The notes below the pieces were generated by a model. That model saw only the letters and a program-made list of their open reading frames with translations, was not told where the DNA came from and ran no database searches. A stretch of 64,000 bases of DNA from Tachypleus tridentatus (Eukaryota > Arthropoda > Merostomata > Xiphosura > Limulidae): the NCBI RefSeq assembly GCF_004210375.1, contig NC_134829.1, positions 52,568,107 to 52,632,106 on the forward strand, given 5' to 3'. Position numbers and translations under genes: made by a program. Shown piece by piece: positions 1-16,600 of this stretch; within the stretch, counting starts at the first letter, position 1, and the number at the start of each line of letters is the position of its first letter.

Positions 1-420
1 ACTAAGATTATTTAATATTGTTAAACAACACCATAAAGAAAATCTGCATTATTTATCTCCTGCGTTACTAAGATTATTTAATATTGTTAAACAACACCAT
101 AAAGGAAATCTGCATTATTTATCTCCTGCGTTACTAAGATTATTTAATATTGTTAAACAACACCATAAAGGAAATCTGCATTATTTGTCTCCTGCGTTAC
201 TAAGATTATTTAATATTGTTAAACAACACCATAAAAAAAATCTGCATTATTTATCTCCTGCGTTACTAAGATTATTTAATATTGTTAAACAACACCATAA
301 AGGAAATCTGCATTATTTGTCTCCTGCGTTACTAAGATTATTTAATATTGTTAAACAAAACCATAAAGGAAATCTGCATTATTTATCTCCTGCGTTTCTA
401 AGATTATTTAATATTGTTCA
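1..420. repeat. Left-edge satellite subfamily A
   Basis: The first six or so monomers keep the 66-bp period but belong to a different subfamily, marked by CTCCTGCGTTACTAAG and TTTAATATTGTTAAACAAC. By eye it differs from the core monomer at about 16 of 66 positions. These copies are close to identical to each other, so this subfamily has been homogenised separately and probably extends to the left of the window. Confidence 0.9.
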
Positions 421-700
421 AGAACACAACAGAGGATACTTACATTATTTATCTCCTGGATTACTAAGAATAATTAATGTTGTTGAACAAAGCAACAAAG
501 GAAACCTACATTATTTAGCACCTGGATTACTAACAATATTTAACATTGTAAAACAACGCAACACAAAATACGTATATCATTTATCTACTGAGTTACCAAC
601 AAGATTTGACATTGTTAAAGACAACAATAAAGGATACCTACATTATTTATCTCCTAGATTACTAACAATATCTGATACTGTTGAACAACACAACAAATGA
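421..700. repeat. Transition monomers between satellite subfamilies
   Basis: Four to five diverged monomers lie between subfamily A and the core type. They mix diagnostic bases of both (TTTAATATTGTT-like and GATACTGTTGAAC-like). The plus frame stays open to the TGA at 698-700, but the differences from neighbours change most residues, which argues against selection on a protein. Confidence 0.75.
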
Positions 701-3700
701 TACCGACATTATTTATCTCCTAAATTACTAACAAGATCTGATACTGTTGAACAACACAACAAAGGATACCAACATTATTTATCTCCTAGATTACTAACAA
801 TATCTGATACTGTTGAACAACACAACAAAGGATACCCACATTATTTATCTCCTAGATTACTAACAACATCTGATACTGTTGAACAACACAACAAATGATA
901 CCAACATTATTTATCTCCTACATTACTAACAAGATCTGATACTGTTGAACAACACAACAAAGGATACCCACATAATTTATCTCCTAGATTACTAACAAGA
1001 TCTGATACTGTTGAACAACACAACAAAGGATACCAACATTATTTATCTCCCAGATTACTAACAAGATCTGATACTGTTGAACAACACAACAAAGGATACC
1101 AACATTATTTATCTCCTAGATTACTAACAAGATCTGATACTGTTGAACAACACAACTAAGGATACCAACATTATTTATCTCCTAGATTACTAACAAGATC
1201 TGATACTGTTGAACAACACAACAAAGGATACCAACATTATTTATCTCCTAGATTACTAACAAGATCTGATACTGTTGAACAACACAACAAAGGATACCAA
1301 CATTATTTATCTCCTAGATTACTAACAAGATATGATCCTGCTGAACAACACAACAAAGAATACTGTTGAACAACACAAGAAAGGATACCCACATTATTTA
1401 TCTCTTAGATTACTAACAAGATCTGATACTGTTGAACAACACAACAAAGAATACCAACATTATTTTTCTCCTAGATTACTAACAAGATCTGATACTGTTG
1501 AACAACACAACAAAGGATACCCACATTATTTATCTCCTAGATTACTAACAAGATCTGATACTGTTGAACAACACAACAAATGATACCCACATTATTTTTC
1601 TCCTAGATTACTAACAAGATCTGATACTGTTGAACAACACAACAAAGGATACCAACATTATTTATCTCTTAGATTACTAACAAGATCTGATACTGTTGAA
1701 CAACACAACAAAGGATACCAACATTATTTATCTCTTAGATTACTAACAAGATCTGATACTGTTGAACAACACAACAAAGGATACCAACATTATTTATCTC
1801 CCAGATTACTAACAAGATCTGATACTGTTGAACAACACAACAAAGGATACCAACATTATTTATCTCCCAGATTACTAACAAGATCTGATACTGTTGAACA
1901 ACACAACAAAGGATACCCACATTATTTATCTCTTAGATTACTAACAAGATCTGATACTGTTGAACAACACAACAAAGGATACCAACATTATTTATCTCTT
2001 AGATTACTAACAAGATCTGATACTGTTGAACAACACAACAAAGGATACCAACATTATTTATCTCTTAGATTACTAACAAGATCTGATACTGTTGAACAAC
2101 ACAACAAAGGATACCAACATTATTTATCTTTTAGATTACTAACAAGATTTGATACTGTAGAACAACACAACAAAGGATACCAACATTATTTATCTCCTAG
2201 ATTACTAACAAGATCTGATACTGTTGAACAACACAACAAAGGATACCAACATTATTTTTCTCCTAGATTACTAACAAGATCTGATACTGTTGAACAACAC
2301 AACAAAGGATACCAACATTATTTATCTCCTAGATTACTAACAAGATCTGATACTGTTGAACAACACAACAAAGGATACCAACATTATTTTTCTCCTAGAT
2401 TACTAACAAGATCTGATACTGTTGAACAACACAACAAAGGATACCAACATTATTTATCTCCTAGATTACTAACAAGATATGATCCTGCTTAACAACACAA
2501 CAAAGAATACTGTTGAACAACACAAGAAAGGATACCCACATTATTTATCTCTTAGATTACTAACAAGATCTGATACTGTTGAACAACACAACAAAGGATA
2601 CCAACATTATTTATCTCCCAGATTACTAACAAGATCTGATACTGTTGAACAACACAACAAAGGATACCAACATTATTTATCTCCCAGATTACTAACAAGA
2701 TCTGATACTGTTGAACAACACAACAAAGGATACCAACATTATTTATCTCCTAGATTACTAACAAGATCTGATACTGTTGAACAACACAACAAAGGATACC
2801 AACATTATTTATCTCCTAGATTACTAACAAGATCTGATACTGTTGAACAACACAACAAAGGATACCAACATTATTTATCTCCTAGATTACTAACAAGATG
2901 ATCCTGCTTGATACTGTTGAACAACACAACAAAGGATACCAACATTATTTTTCTCCTAGATTACTAACAAGATCTGATACTGTTGAACAACACAACAAAG
3001 GATACCAACATTATTTATCTCCTAGATTACTAACAAGATCTGATACTGTTGAACAACACAACAAAGGATACCAACATTATTTATCTCCTAGATTACTAAC
3101 AAGATCTGATACTGTTGAACAACACAACAAAGGATACCCACATTATTTATCTCCTAGATTACTAACAAGATCTGATACTGTTGAACAACACAACAAAGGA
3201 TACCAACATTATTTATCTCCTAGATTACTAACAAGATCTGATACTGTTGAACAACACAACAAAGGATACCAACATTATTTATCTCCCAGATTACTAACAG
3301 GATCTGATAGTGTTGAACAACACAACAAAGGATACCCACATTATTTATCTCTTAGATTACTAACAAGATCTGATACTGTTGAACAACACAACAAAGGATA
3401 ACAACATTATTTATCTCTTAGATTACTAACAAGATCTGATACTGTTGAACAACACAACAAAGGATACCAACATTATTTATCTCCCAGATTACTAACAGGA
3501 TCTGATACTGTTGAACAACACAACAAAGGATACCAACATTATTTATCTCCCAGATTACTAACAGGATCTGATACTGTTGAACAACACAACAAAGGATACC
3601 CACATTATTTATCTCTTAGATTACTAACAAGATCTGATACTGTTGAACAACACAACAAAGGATAACAACATTATTTATCTCTTAGATTACTAACAAGATC

Positions 3701-6700
3701 TGATACTGTTGAACAACACAACAAAGGATACCAACATTATTTATCTCCCAGATTACTAACAGGATCTGATACTGTTGAACAACACAACAAAGGATACCAA
3801 CATTATTTATCTCCCAGATTACTAACAGGATCTGATACTGTTGAACAACACAACAAAGGATACCAACATTATTTATCTCCTAGATTACTAACAAGATCTG
3901 ATACTGTTGAACAACACAACAAAGGATACCAACATTATTTATCTCCTAGATTACTAACAAGATCTGATACTGTTGAACAACACAACAAAGGATACCAACA
4001 TTATTTATCTCCTAGATTACTAACAAGATCTGATACTGTTGAACAACACAACAAAGGATACCAACATTATTTATCTCCTAGATTACTAACAAGATCTGAT
4101 ACTGTTGAACAACACAACAAAGGATACCAACATTATTTATCTCCCAGATTACTAACAGGATCTGATACTGTTGAACAACACAACAAAGGATACCCACATT
4201 ATTTATCTCTTAGATTACTAACAAGATCTGATACTGTTGAACAACACAACAAAGGATACCAACATTATTTATCTCTTAGATTACTAACAAGATCTGATAC
4301 TGTTGAACAACACAACAAAGGATACCAACATTATTTATCTCTTAGATTACTAACAAGATATGATACTGTTGAACAACACAACAAAGGATACCAACATTAT
4401 TTATCTCCTAGATTACTAACAAGATCTGATACTGTTGAACAACACAACAAAGGATACCAACATTATTTATCTCCTAGATTACTAACAAGATCTGATACTG
4501 TTGAACAACACAACAAAGGATACCAACATTATTTATCTCCTAGATTACTAACAAGATCTGATACTGTTGAACAACACAACAAAGGATACCAACATTATTT
4601 ATCTCCTAGATTACTAACAAGATCTGATACTGTTGAACAACACAACAAAGGATACCAACATTATTTATCTCCTAGATTACTAACAAGATCTGATACTGTT
4701 GAACAACACAACAAAGGATACCAACATTATTTATCTCCTAGATTACTAACAAGATCTGATACTGTTGAACAACACAACAAAGGATACCAACATTATTTAT
4801 CTCCTAGATTACTAACAAGATCTGATACTGTTGAACAACACAACAAAGGATACCAACATTATTTATCTCCTAGATTACTAACAAGATCTGATACTGTTGA
4901 ACAACACAACAAAGGATACCCACATTATTTATCTCCTAGATTACTAACAAGATCTGATACTGTTGAACAACACAACAAAGGATACCAACATTATTTATCT
5001 CCTAGATTACTAACAAGATCTGATACTGTTGAACAACACAACAAAGGATACCCACATTATTTATCTCCTAGATTACTAACAAGATCTGATACTGTTGAAC
5101 AACACAACAAAGGATACCAACATTATTTATCTCCTAGATTACTAACAAGATCTGATACTGTTGAACAACACAACAAAGGATACCAACATTATTTATCTCC
5201 CAGATTACTAACAGGATCTGATACTGTTGAACAACACAACAAAGGATACCCACATTATTTATCTCTTAGATTACTAACAAGATCTGATACTGTTGAACAA
5301 CACAACAAAGGATACCCACATTATTTATCTCTTAGATTACTAACAAGATCTGATACTGTTGAACAACACAACAAAGGATACCAACATTATTTATCTCCCA
5401 GATTACTAACAAGATCTGATACTGTTGAACAACACAACAAAGGATACCAACATTATTTATCTCCTAGATTACTAACAAGATCTGATACTGTTGAACAACA
5501 CAACAAAGGATACCAACATTATTTATCTCTTAGATTACTAACAAGATCTGATACTGTTGAACAACACAACAAAGGATACCCACATTATTTATCTCCTAGA
5601 TTACTATCAAGATTTGATACTGTTGAACAACACAACAAAGGATACCCACATTATTTATCTCTTTGATTACTAACAAGATCTGATACTGTTGAACAACACA
5701 ACAAAGGATACCCACATTATTTATCTCTTTGATTACTAACAAGATCTGATACTGTTGAACAACGCAAAAAAGGATACCAAAAATTATTTATCTCCTAGAT
5801 TACTAACAAGATCTGATACTGTTGAAAAACACAACAACAGATACCGACATTATTAATCTCTTAGATTACTAACAAGATATGATACTGTTGAACAACACAA
5901 CAAAGGATACCAACATTATTTATCTCCTAGATTACTAACAAGATCTGATACTGTTGAACAACACAACAAAGGATACCAACATTATTTATCTCCTAGATTA
6001 CTAACAAGATATGATCCTGCTTAACAACACAACAAAGGATACTGTTGAACAACACAAGAAAGGATACCCACATTATTTATCTCTTAGATTACTAACAAGA
6101 TCTGATACTGTTGAACAACACAACAAAGGATACCAACATTATTTATCTCTTAGATTACTAACAAGATCTGATACTGTTGAACAACACAACAAAGGATACC
6201 AACATTATTTATCTTCTAGATTACTAAAAAGATCTGATACTGTTGAACAACACAACAAAGGATACCAACATTATTTATCTCCCAGATTACTAACAGGATC
6301 TGATACTGTTGAACAACACAACAAAGGATACCCACATTATTTATCTCTTAGATTACTAACAAGATCTGATACTGTTGAACAACACAACAAAGGATACCCA
6401 CATTATTTATCTCCTAGATTACTAACAAGATCTGATACTGTTGAACAACACAACAAAGGATACCAACATTATTTTTCTTCTAGATTACTAACAAGATCTG
6501 ATACTGTTGAACAACACAACAAAGGATACCAACATTATTTATCTCCTAGATTACTAACAAGATATGATCCTGCTGAACAACACAACAAAGGATACTGTTG
6601 AACAACACAAAAAAGGATACCCACATTATTTATCTCCTAGATTACTAGCAAGATCTGATACTGTTGAACAACACAACAAATGATACCCACATTATTTTCT

Positions 6701-9700
6701 CCTAGATTACTAACAAGATCTGATACTGTTGAACAACACAACAAAGGATACCAACATTATTTATCTCCCAGATTACTAACAAGATCTGATACTGTTGAAC
6801 AACACAACAAAGGATACCAACATTATTTATCTCCTAGATTAGTAACAAGATCTGATACTTTTGAACAACACAACAAAGGATACCCACATTAGTTATCTCT
6901 TAGATTACTAACAAGATCTGATACTGTTGAACAACACAACAAAGGATACCAACATTATTTATCTCCTAGATTACTAACAAGATCTGATACTGTTGAACAA
7001 CACAACAAAGGATACCAACATTATTTATCTCTTAGATTACTAACAAGATCTGATACTGTTGAACAACACAACAAAGGATACCCACATTATTTATCTCTTA
7101 GATTTCTAACAAGATATGATACTGTTGAACAACACAACTAAGGATACCAACATTATTTATCTCCTAGATTACTAACAAGATCTGATACTGTTGAACAACA
7201 CAACAAAGGATACCAACATTATTTATCTCCTAGATTACTAACAAGATCTGATACTGTTGAACAACACAACAAAGGATACCAACATTATTTATCTCCTAGA
7301 TTACTAACAAGATCTGATACTGTTGAACAACACAACAAAGGATACCAACATTATTTATCTCCTAGATTACTAACAAGATCTGATACTGTTGAACAACACA
7401 ACAAAGGATACCAACATTATTTATCTCCTAGATTACTAACAAGATCTGATACTGTTGAACAACACAACAAAGGATACCAACATTATTTATCTCCTAGATT
7501 ACTAACAAGATCTGATACTGTTGAACAACACAACAAAGGATACCAACATTATTTATCTCCTAGATTACTAACAAGATCTGATACTGTTGAACAACACAAC
7601 AAAGGATACCAACATTATTTATCTCCTAGATTACTAACAAGATCTGATACTGTTGAACAACACAACAAAGGATACCCACATTATTTATCTCCTAGATTAC
7701 TAACAAGATCTGATACTGTTGAACAACACAACAAAGGATACCAACATTATTTATCTCCCAGATTACTAACAAGATCTGATACTGTTGAACAACACAACAA
7801 AGGATACCAACATTATTTATCTCCTAGATTACTAACAAGATCTGATACTGTTGAACAACACAACAAAGGATACCAACATTATTTATCTCTTAGATTACTA
7901 ACAAGATCTGATACTGTTGAACAACACAACAAAGGATACCAACATTATTTATCTCTTAGATTACTAACAAGATCTGATACTGTTGAACAACACAACAAAG
8001 GATACCAACATTATTTATCTCCTAGATTACTAACAAGATCTGATACTGTTGAACAACACAACAAAGGATACCAACATTATTTATCTCCTAGATTACTAAC
8101 AAGATCTGATACTGTTGAACAACACAACAAAGGATACCAACATTATTTATCTCTTAGATTACTAACAAGATCTGATACTGTTGAACAACACAACAAAGGA
8201 TACCCACATTATTTATCTCCTAGATTACTAACAAGATCTGATACTGTTGAACAACACAACAAAGGATACCAACATTATTTATCTCCTAGATTACTAACAA
8301 GATCTGATACTGTTGAACAACACAACAAAGGATACCAACATTATTTATCTCCTAGATTACTAACAAGATCTGATACTGTTGAACAACACAACAAAGGATA
8401 CCCACATTATTTATCTCCTAGATTACTAACAAGATCTGATACTGTTGAACAACACAACAAAGGATACCAACATTATTTATCTCCCAGATTACTAACAAGA
8501 TCTGATACTGTTGAACAACACAACAAAGGATACCAACATTATTTATCTCCTAGATTACTAACAAGATCTGATACTGTTGAACAACACAACAAAGGATACC
8601 AACATTATTTATCTCTTAGATTACTAACAAGATCTGATACTGTTGAACAACACAACAAAGGATACCAACATTATTTATCTCTTAGATTACTAACAAGATC
8701 TGATACTGTTGAACAACACAACAAAGGATACCAACATTATTTATCTCCCAGATTACTAACAAGATCTGATACTGTTGAACAACACAACAAAGGATACCAA
8801 CATTATTTATCTCCTAGATTACTAACAAGATCTGATACTGTTGAACAACACAACAAAGGATACCCACATTATTTATCTCTTAGATTACTAACAAGATCTG
8901 ATACTGTTGAACAACACAACAAAGGATACCCACATTATTTATCTCCTAGATTACTAACAAGATCTGATACTGTTGAACAACACAACAAAGGATACCAACA
9001 TTATTTATCTCCTAGATTACTAACAAGATCTGATACTGTTGAACAACACAACAAAGGATACCCACATTATTTATCTCCTAGATTACTAACAAGATCTGAT
9101 ACTGTTGAACAACACAACAAAGGATACCAACATTATTTATCTCCTAGATTACTAACAAGATCTGATACTGTTGAACAACACAACAAAGGATATCAACATT
9201 ATTTTTTCCTAGATTACTAACAAGATCTGATACTGTTGAACAACACAACAAAGGATACCAACATTATTTATCTCCCAGATTACTAACAAGATCTGATACT
9301 GTTGAACAACACAACAAAGGATACCCACATTATTTATCTCTTAGATTACTAACAAGATCTGATACTGTTGAACAACACAACAAAGGATACCAACATTATT
9401 TATCTCTTAGATTACTAACAAGATCTGATACTGTTGAACAACACAACAAAGGATACCAACATTATTTATCTCCTAGATTACTAACAAGATCTGATACTGT
9501 TGAACAACACAACAAAGGATACCAACATTATTTATCTCCTAGATTACTAACAAGATCTGATACTGTTGAACAACACAACAAAGGATACCAACATTATTTA
9601 TCTCTTAGATTACTAACAAGATCTGATACTGTTGAACAACACAACAAAGGATACCCACATTATTTATCTCCTAGATTACTAACAAGATCTGATACTGTTG

Positions 9701-10621
9701 AACAACACAACAAAGGATACCCACATTATTTATCTCTTAGATTACTAACAAGATCTGATACTGTTGAACAACACAACAAAGGATACCCACATTATTTATC
9801 TCTTAGATTACTAACAAGATCTGATACTGTTGAACAACACAACAAAGGATACCAACATTATTTATCTCCTAGATTACTAACAAGATCTGATACTGTTGAA
9901 CAACACAACAAAGGATACCAACATTATTTATCTCTTAGATTACTAACAAGATCTGATACTGTTGAACAACACAACAAAGGATACCAACATTATTTATCTC
10001 CTAGATTACTAACAAGATCTGATACTGTTGAACAACACAACAAAGGATACCAACATTATTTATCTCCTAGATTACTAACAAGATCTGATACTGTTGAACA
10101 ACACAACAAAGGATACCAACATTATTTATCTCCTAGATTACTAACAAGATCTGATACTGTTGAACAACACAACAAAGGATACCAACATTATTTATCTCTT
10201 AGATTACTAACAAGATCTGATACTGTTGAACAACACAACAAAGGATACCAACATTATTTATCTCTTAGATTACTAACAAGATCTGATACTGTTGAACAAC
10301 ACAACAAAGGATACCAACATTATTTATCTCCTAGATTACTAACAAGATCTGATACTGTTGAACAACACAACAAAGGATACCAACATTATTTATCTCTTAG
10401 ATTACTAACAAGATCTGATACTGTAGAACAACACAACAAAGGATACCCACATTATTTATCTCTTAGATTACTAACAAGATCTGATACTGTTGAACAACAC
10501 AACAAAGGATACCAACATTATTTATCTCCTAGATTACTAACAAGATCTGATACTGTTGAACAACACAACAAAGGATACCAACATTATTTATCTCTTAGAT
10601 TACTAACAAGATCTGATACTG

Positions 10622-13612
10622 TTGAACAACACAACAAAGGATACCAACATTATTTATCTCTCTAGATTACTAACAAGATCTGATACTGTTGAACAACACA
10701 ACAAAGGATACCAACATTATTTATCTCCTAGATTACTAACAAGATCTGATACTGTTGAACAACACAACAAAGGATACCAACATTATTTATCTCCTAGATT
10801 ACTAACAAGATCTGATACTGTTGAACAACACAACAAAGGATACCAACATTATTTATCTCCCAGATTACTAACAAGATCTGATACTGTTGAACAACACAAC
10901 AAAGGATACCAACATTATTTATCTCCTAGATTACTAACAAGATCTGATACTGTTGAACAACACAACAAAGGATACCAACATTATTTATCTCCTAGATTAC
11001 TAACAAGATCTGATACTGTTGAACAACACAACAAAGGATACCAACATTATTTATCTCCTAGATTACTAACAAGATCTGATACTGTTGAACAACACAACAA
11101 AGGATACCAACATTATTTATCTCCTAGATTACTAACAAGATCTGATACTGTTGAACAACACAACAAAGGATACCAACATTATTTATCTCCTAGATTACTA
11201 ACAAGATCTGATACTGTTGAACAACACAACAAAGGATACCAACATTATTTATCTCCTAGATTACTAACAAGATCTGATACTGTTGAACAACACAACAAAG
11301 GATACCAACATTATTTATCTCCTAGATTACTAACAAGATCTGATACTGTTGAACAACACAACAAAGGATACCAACATTATTTATCTCCTAGATTACTAAC
11401 AAGATCTGATACTGTTGAACAACACAACAAAGGATACCAACATTATTTATCTCCTAGATTACTAACAAGATCTGATACTGTTGAACAACACAACAAAGGA
11501 TACCAACATTATTTATCTCCTAGATTACTAACAAGATCTGATACTGTTGAACAACACAACAAAGGATACCAACATTATTTATCTCCTAGATTACTAACAA
11601 GATCTGATACTGTTGAACAACACAACAAAGGATACCAACATTATTTATCTCCTAGATTACTAACAAGATCTGATACTGTTGAACAACACAACAAAGGATA
11701 CCAACATTATTTATCTCCTAGATTACTAACAAGATCTGATACTGTTGAACAACACAACAAAGGATACCAACATTATTTATCTCCTAGATTACTAACAAGA
11801 TCTGATACTGTTGAACAACACAACAAAGGATACCAACATTATTTATCTCCTAGATTACTAACAAGATCTGATACTGTTGAACAACACAACAAAGGATACC
11901 AACATTATTTATCTCCTAGATTACTAACAAGATCTGATACTGTTGAACAACACAACAAAGGATACCAACATTATTTATCTCCTAGATTACTAACAAGATC
12001 TGATACTGTTGAACAACACAACAAAGGATACCAACATTATTTATCTCCTAGATTACTAACAAGATCTGATACTGTTGAACAACACAACAAAGGATACCAA
12101 CATTATTTATCTCCTAGATTACTAACAAGATCTGATACTGTTGAACAACACAACAAAGGATACCAACATTATTTATCTCCTAGATTACTAACAAGATCTG
12201 ATACTGTTGAACAACACAACAAAGGATACCCACATTATTTATCTCCTAGATTACTAACAAGATCTGATACTGTTGAACAACACAACAAAGGATACCAACA
12301 TTATTTATCTCCTAGATTACTAACAAGATCTGATACTGTTGAACAACACAACAAAGGATACCAACATTATTTATCTCTTAGATTACTAACAAGATCTGAT
12401 ACTGTTGAACAACACAACAAAGGATACCAACATTATTTATCTCTTAGATTACTAACAAGATCTGATACTGTTGAACAACACAACAAAGGATACCAACATT
12501 ATTTATCTCCTAGATTACTAACAAGATCTGATACTGTTGAACAACACAACAAAGGATACCAACATTATTTATCTCCTAGATTACTAACAAGATCTGATAC
12601 TGTTGAACAACACAACAAAGGATACCAACATTATTTATCTCTTAGATTACTAACAAGATCTGATACTGTTGAACAACACAACAAAGGATACCAACATTAT
12701 TTATCTCTTAGATTACTAACAAGATCTGATACTGTTGAACAACACAACAAAGGATACCAACATTATTTATCTCCTAGATTACTAACAAGATCTGATACTG
12801 TTGAACAACACAACAAAGGATACCAACATTATTTATCTCCTAGATTACTAACAAGATCTGATACTGTTGAACAACACAACAAAGGATACCCACATTATTT
12901 ATCTCCTAGATTACTAACAAGATCTGATACTGTTGAACAACACAACAAAGGATACCCACATTATTTATCTCCTAGATTACTAACAAGATCTGATACTGTT
13001 GAACAACACAACAAAGGATACCAACATTATTTATCTCCTAGATTACTAACAAGATCTGATACTGTTGAACAACACAACAAAGGATACCAACATTATTTAT
13101 CTCTTAGATTACTAACAAGATCTGATACTGTTGAACAACACAACAAAGGATACCAACATTATTTATCTCTTAGATTACTAACAAGATCTGATACTGTTGA
13201 ACAACACAACAAAGGATACCAACATTATTTATCTCCCAGATTACTAACAAGATCTGATACTGTTGAACAACACAACAAAGGATACCAACATTATTTATCT
13301 CCTAGATTACTAACAAGATCTGATACTGTTGAACAACACAACAAAGGATACCCACATTATTTATCTCTTAGATTACTAACAAGATCTGATACTGTTGAAC
13401 AACACAACAAAGGATACCAACATTATTTATCTCCTAGATTACTAACAAGATCTGATACTGTTGAACAACACAACAAAGGATACCAACATTATTTATCTCC
13501 TAGATTACTAACAAGATCTGATACTGTTGAACAACACAACAAAGGATACCCACATTATTTATCTCCTAGATTACTAACAAGATCTGATACTGTTGAACAA
13601 CACAACAAATGA
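10622..13612 (+). other. Longest open frame in the satellite (about 996 codons), not a supported gene
   Basis: About 45 consecutive monomers have neither a stop nor an indel, giving a frame of 22-residue repeats containing HYLSPRLLTRSDTVEQH. It opens after a 1-base insertion (TCTCTCTAGA, near 10661) and closes at an AAATGA monomer variant. The frame is open because the period is divisible by 3 and these monomers are nearly identical. I see no promoter, signal peptide, splice site or unique flanking sequence tied to it. I record it only so it is not mistaken for a repetitive-protein gene. Confidence 0.8.
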
Positions 13613-16600
13613 TACCCACATTATTTATCTCCTAGATTACTAACAAGATCTGATACTGTTGAACAACACAACAAAGGATACCCACATTATTTATCTCCTA
13701 GATTACTAACAAGATCTGATACTGTTGAACAACACAACAAAGGATACCAACATTATTTATCTCCCAGATTACTAACAAGATCTGATACTGTTGAACAACA
13801 CAACAAAGGATACCCACATTATTTATCTCTTAGATTACTAACAAGATCTGATACTGTTGAACAACACAACAAAGGATACCCACATTATTTATCTCTTAGA
13901 TTACTAACAAGATCTGATACTGTTGAACAACACAACAAAGGATACCAACATTATTTATCTCCCAGATTACTAACAAGATCTGATACTGTTGAACAACACA
14001 ACAAAGGATACCAACATTATTTATCTCCTAGATTACTAACAAGATCTGATACTGTTGAACAACACAACAAAGGATACCAACATTATTTATCTCTTAGATT
14101 ACTAACAAGATCTGATACTGTTGAACAACACAACAAAGGATACCAACATTATTTATCTCCTAGATTACTAACAAGATCTGATACTGTTGAACAACACAAC
14201 AAAGGATACCAACATTATTTATCTCTTAGATTACTAACAAGATCTGATACTGTTGAACAACACAACAAAGGATACCAACATTATTTATCTCTTAGATTAC
14301 TAACAAGATCTGATACTGTTGAACAACACAACAAAGGATACCAACATTATTTATCTCCTAGATTACTAACAAGATCTGATACTGTTGAACAACACAACAA
14401 AGGATACCAACATTATTTATCTCCTAGATTACTAACAAGATCTGATACTGTTGAACAACACAACAAAGGATACCAACATTATTTATCTCCTAGATTACTA
14501 ACAAGATCTGATACTGTTGAACAACACAACAAAGGATACCAACATTATTTATCTCCTAGATTACTAACAAGATCTGATACTGTTGAACAACACAACAAAG
14601 GATACCAACATTATTTATCTCCTAGATTACTAACAAGATCTGATACTGTTGAACAACACAACAAAGGATACCAACATTATTTATCTCCTAGATTACTAAC
14701 AAGATCTGATACTGTTGAACAACACAACAAAGGATACCAACATTATTTATCTCTTAGATTACTAACAAGATCTGATACTGTTGAACAACACAACAAAGGA
14801 TACCAACATTATTTATCTCTAGATTACTAACAAGATCTGATACTGTTGAACAACACAACAAAGGATACCAACATTATTTATCTCTAGATTACTAACAAGA
14901 TCTGATACTGTTGAACAACACAACAAAGGATACCAACATTATTTATCTCTTAGATTACTAACAAGATCTGATACTGTTGAACAACACAACAAAGGATACC
15001 AACATTATTTATCTCTTAGATTACTAACAAGATCTGATACTGTTGAACAACACAACAAAGGATACCAACATTATTTATCTCTTAGATTACTAACAAGATC
15101 TGATACTGTTGAACAACACAACAAAGGATACCAACATTATTTATCTCCTAGATTACTAACAAGATCTGATACTGTTGAACAACACAACAAAGGATACCAA
15201 CATTATTTATCTCCTAGATTACTAACAAGATCTGATACTGTTGAACAACACAACAAAGGATACCAACATTATTTATCTCCTAGATTACTAACAAGATCTG
15301 ATACTGTTGAACAACACAACAAAGGATACCAACATTATTTATCTCTTAGATTACTAACAAGATCTGATACTGTTGAACAACACAACAAAGGATACCAACA
15401 TTATTTATCTCCTAGATTACTAACAAGATCTGATACTGTTGAACAACACAACAAAGGATACCAACATTATTTATCTCCTAGATTACTAACAAGATCTGAT
15501 ACTGTTGAACAACACAACAAAGGATACCAACATTATTTATCTCTTAGATTACTAACAAGATCTGATACTGTTGAACAACACAACAAAGGATACCAACATT
15601 ATTTATCTCCTAGATTACTAACAAGATCTGATACTGTTGAACAACACAACAAAGGATACCAACATTATTTATCTCCTAGATTACTAACAAGATCTGATAC
15701 TGTTGAACAACACAACAAAGGATACCAACATTATTTATCTCCTAGATTACTAACAAGATCTGATACTGTTGAACAACACAACAAAGGATACCAACATTAT
15801 TTATCTCCTAGATTACTAACAAGATCTGATACTGTTGAACAACACAACAAAGGATACCAACATTATTTATCTCCTAGATTACTAACAAGATCTGATACTG
15901 TTGAACAACACAACAAAGGATACCAACATTATTTATCTCCTAGATTACTAACAAGATCTGATACTGTTGAACAACACAACAAAGGATACCAACATTATTT
16001 ATCTCCTAGATTACTAACAAGATCTGATACTGTTGAACAACACAACAAAGGATACCAACATTATTTATCTCCTAGATTACTAACAAGATCTGATACTGTT
16101 GAACAACACAACAAAGGATACCAACATTATTTATCTCCCAGATTACTAACAAGATCTGATACTGTTGAACAACACAACAAAGGATACCAACATTATTTAT
16201 CTCCTAGATTACTAACAAGATCTGATACTGTTGAACAACACAACAAAGGATACCAACATTATTTATCTCCTAGATTACTAACAAGATCTGATACTGTTGA
16301 ACAACACAACAAAGGATACCAACATTATTTATCTCCTAGATTACTAACAAGATCTGATACTGTTGAACAACACAACAAAGGATACCAACATTATTTATCT
16401 CCTAGATTACTAACAAGATCTGATACTGTTGAACAACACAACAAAGGATACCAACATTATTTATCTCCTAGATTACTAACAAGATCTGATACTGTTGAAC
16501 AACACAACAAAGGATACCAACATTATTTATCTCCTAGATTACTAACAAGATCTGATACTGTTGAACAACACAACAAAGGATACCAACATTATTTATCTCC

